Positions 33,811-37,480 of a stretch of 37,480 bases of DNA are shown here, piece by piece. The DNA is taken from the NCBI GenBank assembly GCA_039819115.1, contig JBCBST010000019.1:1-37480 (forward strand), written 5' to 3'. A program made the position numbers and the translations under genes. The notes below the pieces were generated by a model. That model saw only the letters and a program-made list of their open reading frames with translations. It did no database searches and was not told where the DNA came from. Source of the DNA: JBCBST01 sp039819115. Its GTDB lineage: Bacteria > Bacteroidota > Rhodothermia > Balneolales > Balneolaceae. Every line of letters starts with the position of its first letter. Position 1 is the stretch's first letter.

Positions 33811-34614
33811 ATGAAGATACTATACGCAGCGGCAGAAATTTCCCCCTTCGCCCGCATGACTTACACCGCAGATTTACTCCGGTTTTTACCTGCTTCTCTA
33901 CAAGACAAAGGATTCGAGATTCGTATACTCCTCCCAAAATATGGCACTATAAACGACCGTCGTAATCGCCTCCATGAAGTTATCCGTCTTTCTGGTATTG
34001 AGGTGGAAGTAGGTGAGAATAAGGAGAGTATGAAGATTAAAGTGGCGAGTATTCCTAATGCCAAGCTGCAGGTCTACTTTCTTGATAACGACACGTATTT
34101 CAAAAGAAAAGGCTTGTTCAAAAAGCCGAATAGCGAAGAATATTATAAAGATAATGACGAACGCCTGGCCTTCTACAATAAAGGGGTGCTTGAAACGGTT
34201 ATGAAGCTGGGTTGGGAACCAGACATTATTCACTGCCACGACTGGCCGGCGGGTCTTATTCCCCTTCTGGTAAAAACGAAATATAAAGATGAGAAGATTT
34301 TCCAGAACACGCAGATTGTGTATAACCTGCACCATCCGCAAAATGAAGGAAACTCAGACTCACCTCGTATTTTTGATCTTTTAGGATTACCAGAAGACGT
34401 GGAAGTGGACAGCCTGCTACATAATGGTAAAGTGGATTTGCTTCGTGTTGGACTACAATACAGCGATCACGTAGTGACTGGGAACTACCTTAAAGATGAA
34501 TTTAATAACACGTTCGAAGAATTTGGAATCACTCCTCACAAGATCCAGGGAGCTCCTGAAGATGTATCAAGTAAATTTTCTGAATACTACCGAACGATAT
34601 CAGATGCCGATTAA
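33811..34614 (+). CDS. Glycogen/starch synthase-like GT5 N-terminal domain protein (single domain)
   Basis: 267 residues covering only the N-terminal Rossmann domain of GT5 glycogen synthases: MKILYAAAEISPF, LLPKYGTINDRRNRLHEVIRLSG, KLQVYFLDNDTYF, IIHCHDWPAGLIPLL and IVYNLHHPQNEG. Full GlgA is about 480 residues. The KxGGL nucleotide-sugar motif expected after the first strand is replaced by ARMTYTADLL, and the C-terminal GT domain that binds the nucleotide is absent. Bacteroidota carry a similar protein that databases label glycogen synthase, so this is probably an intact lineage-specific family, not a fragment. Its stop codon overlaps the ribosome binding site of the next gene. Catalysis of glucan synthesis is doubtful. 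Confidence 0.8.
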   Translation: MKILYAAAEISPFARMTYTADLLRFLPASLQDKGFEIRILLPKYGTINDRRNRLHEVIRLSGIEVEVGENKESMKIKVASIPNAKLQVYFLDNDTYFKRKGLFKKPNSEEYYKDNDERLAFYNKGVLETVMKLGWEPDIIHCHDWPAGLIPLLVKTKYKDEKIFQNTQIVYNLHHPQNEGNSDSPRIFDLLGLPEDVEVDSLLHNGKVDLLRVGLQYSDHVVTGNYLKDEFNNTFEEFGITPHKIQGAPEDVSSKFSEYYRTISDAD

Positions 34615-34627
34615 GGAGTTTTAAGCA

Positions 34628-35842
34628 TTGATTTTAAATAAAATGACAAAGGCTGCCACTTCATGGCGGCTTTTACTTTTTTTGGTGTGTTTCGGGGTGG
34701 TTACTTCTCAATGTAGCTCAGATAATATTGCAGGAACCAATTTAAACCCGAATTCCAATACTGTCTTTACAGACACGCTGTATATTGATGGAATCAGTGC
34801 CGAAAGTTACGATACTTATACCGGCAGCCTGGAGTTTATAGCAATCGGGAACTATGCAGATGCCCTGTTCGGAAACATTGAAACCCTTGGAATATTCCGG
34901 CCGAACTTACAGCAGGAAACTGATTTTGACACCCTCCTTCCTACCGACCGATTTATTATGAACCTCTCCTTTGATGAGGTTACTTACGGTGATACCACGG
35001 CTGAATCCGCTTACACGATTTACCAGATAACGAATGACTGGCGCGATCAGAGCTGGAGATCCTCCGACCAGGTTATGTATGACGAAGCCAATCCGATTGG
35101 AAGTTTTACTAAAACGCACCAGCAAGACTCTCTCGAAGTGGTTCTGGGTCAGGCTTTTGTAGAACGATATGCGGATTTTTATAACGATACGTCCGCTACG
35201 GCCCGATCTCAGTATATTGAAGATTTTCCCGGATTTGTTATTGTACCTGAAGCCGGAAATAATGCAATCAGTTACATACAACGGGTACGTTCTCAATTTA
35301 CCATCATCTCTGCGACAGATACGATGACGCAGAGTATCCTGCATAGTGCGTATAGCCTTAACCGGGAAAGCAGTGCTGCCCAACTGGATTCAAGACCATT
35401 GTTAACTCCATTTCAGTCTGTACTCGAATTCGATACAACTGGTATTTATGAAATGGCCAAGGATAAAAAACTGGTTAATGCAGAGCTGGTTTTCAGTGTA
35501 GACACCACGCTTCTGCAGCAATCGTTATCAAATGGGCATTTCAGAGAAGAAATCCTGTTAGGACAGGTAATCAGTGAATTTGGGTTAGACAGCGCGTTCA
35601 CGTTATCCTTCGGGACGATAGACAACATTTCTACCTTCTTATTAGGAAGCCAGGACGGAGCTTTTCGTACTTCCATAAGCACGTTTGTTAATGAAATTGT
35701 TTTTGGTACGCCCCAAAGGGAAGAGCTTGTGTTTGCGTTACGGTCAAGTAACGGTAAAATCTTTTCAACGCAGATTTTTGATGAACGGGCTATAGATTTG
35801 ACCAAGAGGCCGCAAATTGTATTTACTTTTTTGGAGCTATAG
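34628..35842 (+). CDS. Lipoprotein, resembling the DUF4270-type proteins of Bacteroidota
   Basis: 404 residues from a TTG with AGGAG (34614-34618) nine bases upstream; the ATG at 34643 is the alternative but has no nearby ribosome binding site. The signal LLLFLVCFGVVTSQC points to a lipid-modified Cys29. The remainder is rich in beta-type Thr/Ser/Tyr segments with no transmembrane helix, suggesting an outer-membrane-anchored protein. In Flavobacteriia a DUF4270 lipoprotein commonly follows the short GT5 gene; the gene order, lipidation and length agree, but I could not compare the sequences. Function is unknown. Confidence 0.65.
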   Translation: MILNKMTKAATSWRLLLFLVCFGVVTSQCSSDNIAGTNLNPNSNTVFTDTLYIDGISAESYDTYTGSLEFIAIGNYADALFGNIETLGIFRPNLQQETDFDTLLPTDRFIMNLSFDEVTYGDTTAESAYTIYQITNDWRDQSWRSSDQVMYDEANPIGSFTKTHQQDSLEVVLGQAFVERYADFYNDTSATARSQYIEDFPGFVIVPEAGNNAISYIQRVRSQFTIISATDTMTQSILHSAYSLNRESSAAQLDSRPLLTPFQSVLEFDTTGIYEMAKDKKLVNAELVFSVDTTLLQQSLSNGHFREEILLGQVISEFGLDSAFTLSFGTIDNISTFLLGSQDGAFRTSISTFVNEIVFGTPQREELVFALRSSNGKIFSTQIFDERAIDLTKRPQIVFTFLEL

Positions 35843-35843
35843 A

Positions 35844-37124
35844 ATGATAACGATCCGTTTTTCTCTTATTCCGGTTTTCATTCTGGCGTGCTCATTGTCC
35901 GTTTTCGCTCAGGGCCTAACCTCTTCCGGTACAACGTATTCTGGTGAGGGCGCAGGGTTCCCCGTAAACACCGGATCCGCTCAGTTTACATCAATGGGTA
36001 TTCAGGGGGTGTCTTTAATCGATTTGTTTGGTTCAGGTTTATCCAATCCCGCACTTTGGGGTACCGTTTCGCGAACAAAAGGCACCACAGGCTTGAGCAT
36101 AAGTTCGATTGATGCTACACAAAATGGAGTGACCACAACAAATTCGCTGCTCAGTCTCAATTTTCTTCATCTTGTGTTTCCTCTGCAGCAAAGCAAATGG
36201 GGGCTATCGGCAGCCGTATACCCCGTAACCTCCACAGGATATAACTTCAGCGAAACAGCCGTATTATCTCCACAAGAATCATTTACTGGTGATACCCTGC
36301 GGTTTGCAACCAGCAATGAGTCTCGCGGGGGTATTTCGAGAGCGGAAATTGGACTGGGCTGGTTGATTAATAAACGCCTCAGTATTGGATACGCTCCTTC
36401 TTTACAATTCATGTCATCAGAAGTAGTGACAAGCTTAGGCATTGTAGCCAACGACGTGAACACCTTTACAGAAGGTTTTGGCTTTGCTCATCGCTTTGGG
36501 GTTTTTTATAGAATTCCAGGCTCAAATGGTACTTCAGACATACTTTCCATGGGGGCTACATTTACCCCACCCTCGTCCATAAATACCACCCGGTTTTCCA
36601 CAAGTACGGAATTAGTGGGTGGAGACGCCCAAACCGTCCGTTTTTCGGAAGAAGATGGTGAAATTGAATTACCTCTTGAGACCAGTTTTGGGGTCTCCTT
36701 CTTTCCGGGAAGATTCCTCAATGTTTCCACGGAAGCACAATTCCAACAGTGGAGTACCTTCAGTAATGATTTTGAGGAGGACTCAAACACCAAAGATCGG
36801 TGGAATCTGGGTCTGGGACTGCAATTTCATCCCTATCGATCTACCCGAAAGTCATTTTTAGGAGCGTTAAGATACGATGCAGGCATAGCCTACGATACCG
36901 GACATTTAAATATTCAGGGAAATGATATCAGTACGGTGTGGTTTTCGGGTGGCATTGGTATCTTAGGCTCGTCACAACGAAGAAGCTTCTCTTCCATTGA
37001 TATTGGAGTACGTTATGGAATGAGAGGAACCTCTGCTGATAATCTGGTACGCGAGAATATTTGGTCGGTCACCATGAGTATAAACTTAGGTGAGGCTATG
37101 TTTATCAGAAGAAAACTTAGATAA
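35844..37124 (+). CDS. FadL/OmpP1-like outer-membrane beta-barrel protein
   Basis: 426 residues from the ATG at 35844, with GGAG eight bases upstream and one base after the lipoprotein stop; the frame is open further upstream to 35817 inside the lipoprotein gene. The signal peptide ends SVFAQG (about residue 22). A SNPALWG segment near residue 70 matches the FadL-type N-terminal hatch, and the rest alternates hydrophobic and polar residues as in barrel strands (GVSFFPGRFLNVSTEAQFQQW, IWSVTMSINLGEAMF). FadL proteins move hydrophobic compounds across the outer membrane. Here the cargo is unknown, and the neighbouring comA-like gene makes a sulfonolipid connection conceivable but unproven. Confidence 0.75.
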   Translation: MITIRFSLIPVFILACSLSVFAQGLTSSGTTYSGEGAGFPVNTGSAQFTSMGIQGVSLIDLFGSGLSNPALWGTVSRTKGTTGLSISSIDATQNGVTTTNSLLSLNFLHLVFPLQQSKWGLSAAVYPVTSTGYNFSETAVLSPQESFTGDTLRFATSNESRGGISRAEIGLGWLINKRLSIGYAPSLQFMSSEVVTSLGIVANDVNTFTEGFGFAHRFGVFYRIPGSNGTSDILSMGATFTPPSSINTTRFSTSTELVGGDAQTVRFSEEDGEIELPLETSFGVSFFPGRFLNVSTEAQFQQWSTFSNDFEEDSNTKDRWNLGLGLQFHPYRSTRKSFLGALRYDAGIAYDTGHLNIQGNDISTVWFSGGIGILGSSQRRSFSSIDIGVRYGMRGTSADNLVRENIWSVTMSINLGEAMFIRRKLR

Positions 37125-37191
37125 TCTTAAAGTAATAATTCCGTCATTTGGTATGTTTACCTATGTAACTCATTTAATAATGCATAAAACC

Positions 37192-37480
37192 ATGAGAAAA
37201 ATACTACTACTATCAGGGATTTTATTGGTTAGCTCTTTATCGGTTCAGGCCCAGGATTGCAATCCTGAAGTGCCAGACGGTATTGGAGAATTAGCTGCAT
37301 TTTCACTGTTCAATACGAACTATAAGAATAAAGACTACGAGTTTGCCCTGCGCTATGGCCGTTGGATGATATGCAAGAAACCAGATAGCATTGAAGGGTA
37401 TCCAAGCTTTAACCTGGAACGACAGTGGGATAAGCTGATCAATATTTACACTCAGATTGGAAAGTCAAAAGAAGATCCGG
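37192..37480 (+). CDS. Secreted protein, N-terminal part (cut by window end)
   Basis: The frame begins at the ATG at 37192, or at an in-frame ATG at 37180, and is still open at the right edge (96 codons seen). A clean signal peptide (RKILLLSGILLVSSLSVQAQ) ends at about residue 21. The mature part starts DCNPEVPDGIGELAAFSLF and continues YKNKDYEFALRYGRWMI, spacing that recalls a tetratricopeptide-like helical repeat. TATGTTTA (37152-37159) is a near match to the -7 consensus, so it may have its own promoter. No function can be assigned. Confidence 0.7.
   Translation, partial: MRKILLLSGILLVSSLSVQAQDCNPEVPDGIGELAAFSLFNTNYKNKDYEFALRYGRWMICKKPDSIEGYPSFNLERQWDKLINIYTQIGKSKEDP

Noticed and set aside
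33811..34614. The short GT5 gene as a frameshifted or truncated glgA pseudogene
   Set aside because: The following sequence in all frames is the lipoprotein gene, not a GT domain; the stop overlaps the next ribosome binding site, and a similar short form is familiar from Bacteroidota.
34907..35383. 158-codon minus-strand open frame within the lipoprotein gene
   Set aside because: The plus-strand gene has a lipoprotein signal, a ribosome binding site and tight operon spacing; the antisense frame has none of these.
1..37480. CRISPR array, insertion sequence, prophage or rRNA
   Set aside because: No regularly spaced direct repeats, transposase-, integrase- or phage-like proteins, or rRNA sequences were recognised in the window.

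Overview
The window looks like an ordinary chromosomal segment of a bacterium from the Bacteroidota/Balneolota/Rhodothermota superphylum, most likely a Balneolota member (Balneola/Gracilimonas-like). The reasons are a moderate GC content, several Bacteroidota-type -7 boxes (TAnnTTTG), the dnaX-ybaB-recR block, a Bacteroidota-style LptD, and the short 'glycogen synthase' of about 270 residues followed by a lipoprotein, an arrangement remembered from Flavobacteriia. The genus is inferred, not shown. No prophage, insertion sequence, CRISPR array or rRNA was seen. Genes are dense and no intergenic gap without a gene or RNA exceeds 300 bases.

Layout. (1) 1-2372: the tail of a membrane protein, then pxpA-pxpB-pxpC with overlapping ends (ATP-dependent 5-oxoprolinase). 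(2) 2347-6150, minus strand: a DDAH-like amidinohydrolase, a penicillin-acylase-family Ntn hydrolase and a small membrane protein. (3) 6273-9832: ddl, an orphan SBP_bac_5 lipoprotein, and nadK. (4) 9945-12280: malate dehydrogenase with a clear terminator, then a class-3 lipase. (5) 12307-16478, minus strand: a compact operon of a HIT protein, aroQ, a Wzx-like flippase, an NYN protein with a cold-shock-like C-terminus, and a NagA-like deacetylase without its beta-domain. (6) 16526-18740: a thioredoxin-fold secreted protein, tRNA-Lys(UUU), an FtsB/DivIC-like protein, and a ROK sugar kinase. (7) 18755-24315: lptD, dnaX, ybaB, recR. (8) 24478-29086: a secreted M1 peptidase, an unknown membrane protein, an unknown winged-helix-like protein, and a LolC/E-type permease. 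(9) 29192-32894: glgB-malQ (alpha-glucan metabolism). (10) 32966-37480: a tight gene string of comA-like phosphosulfolactate synthase, a one-domain GT5 protein, a lipoprotein, a FadL-like outer-membrane barrel and a secreted protein cut by the window edge.

Most interesting signals. The dnaX gene carries a run of ten A exactly where the gamma/tau switch occurs in other bacteria, with stop codons immediately available in both alternative frames, and its usual four-cysteine zinc module is missing. The comA-GT5-lipoprotein-barrel string could be an envelope (possibly sulfonolipid-related) module. The NYN protein has lost conserved acidic residues and gained a cold-shock-like domain. The GT5 protein lacks both its KxGG motif and its C-terminal domain, so it is unlikely to be a glycogen synthase.
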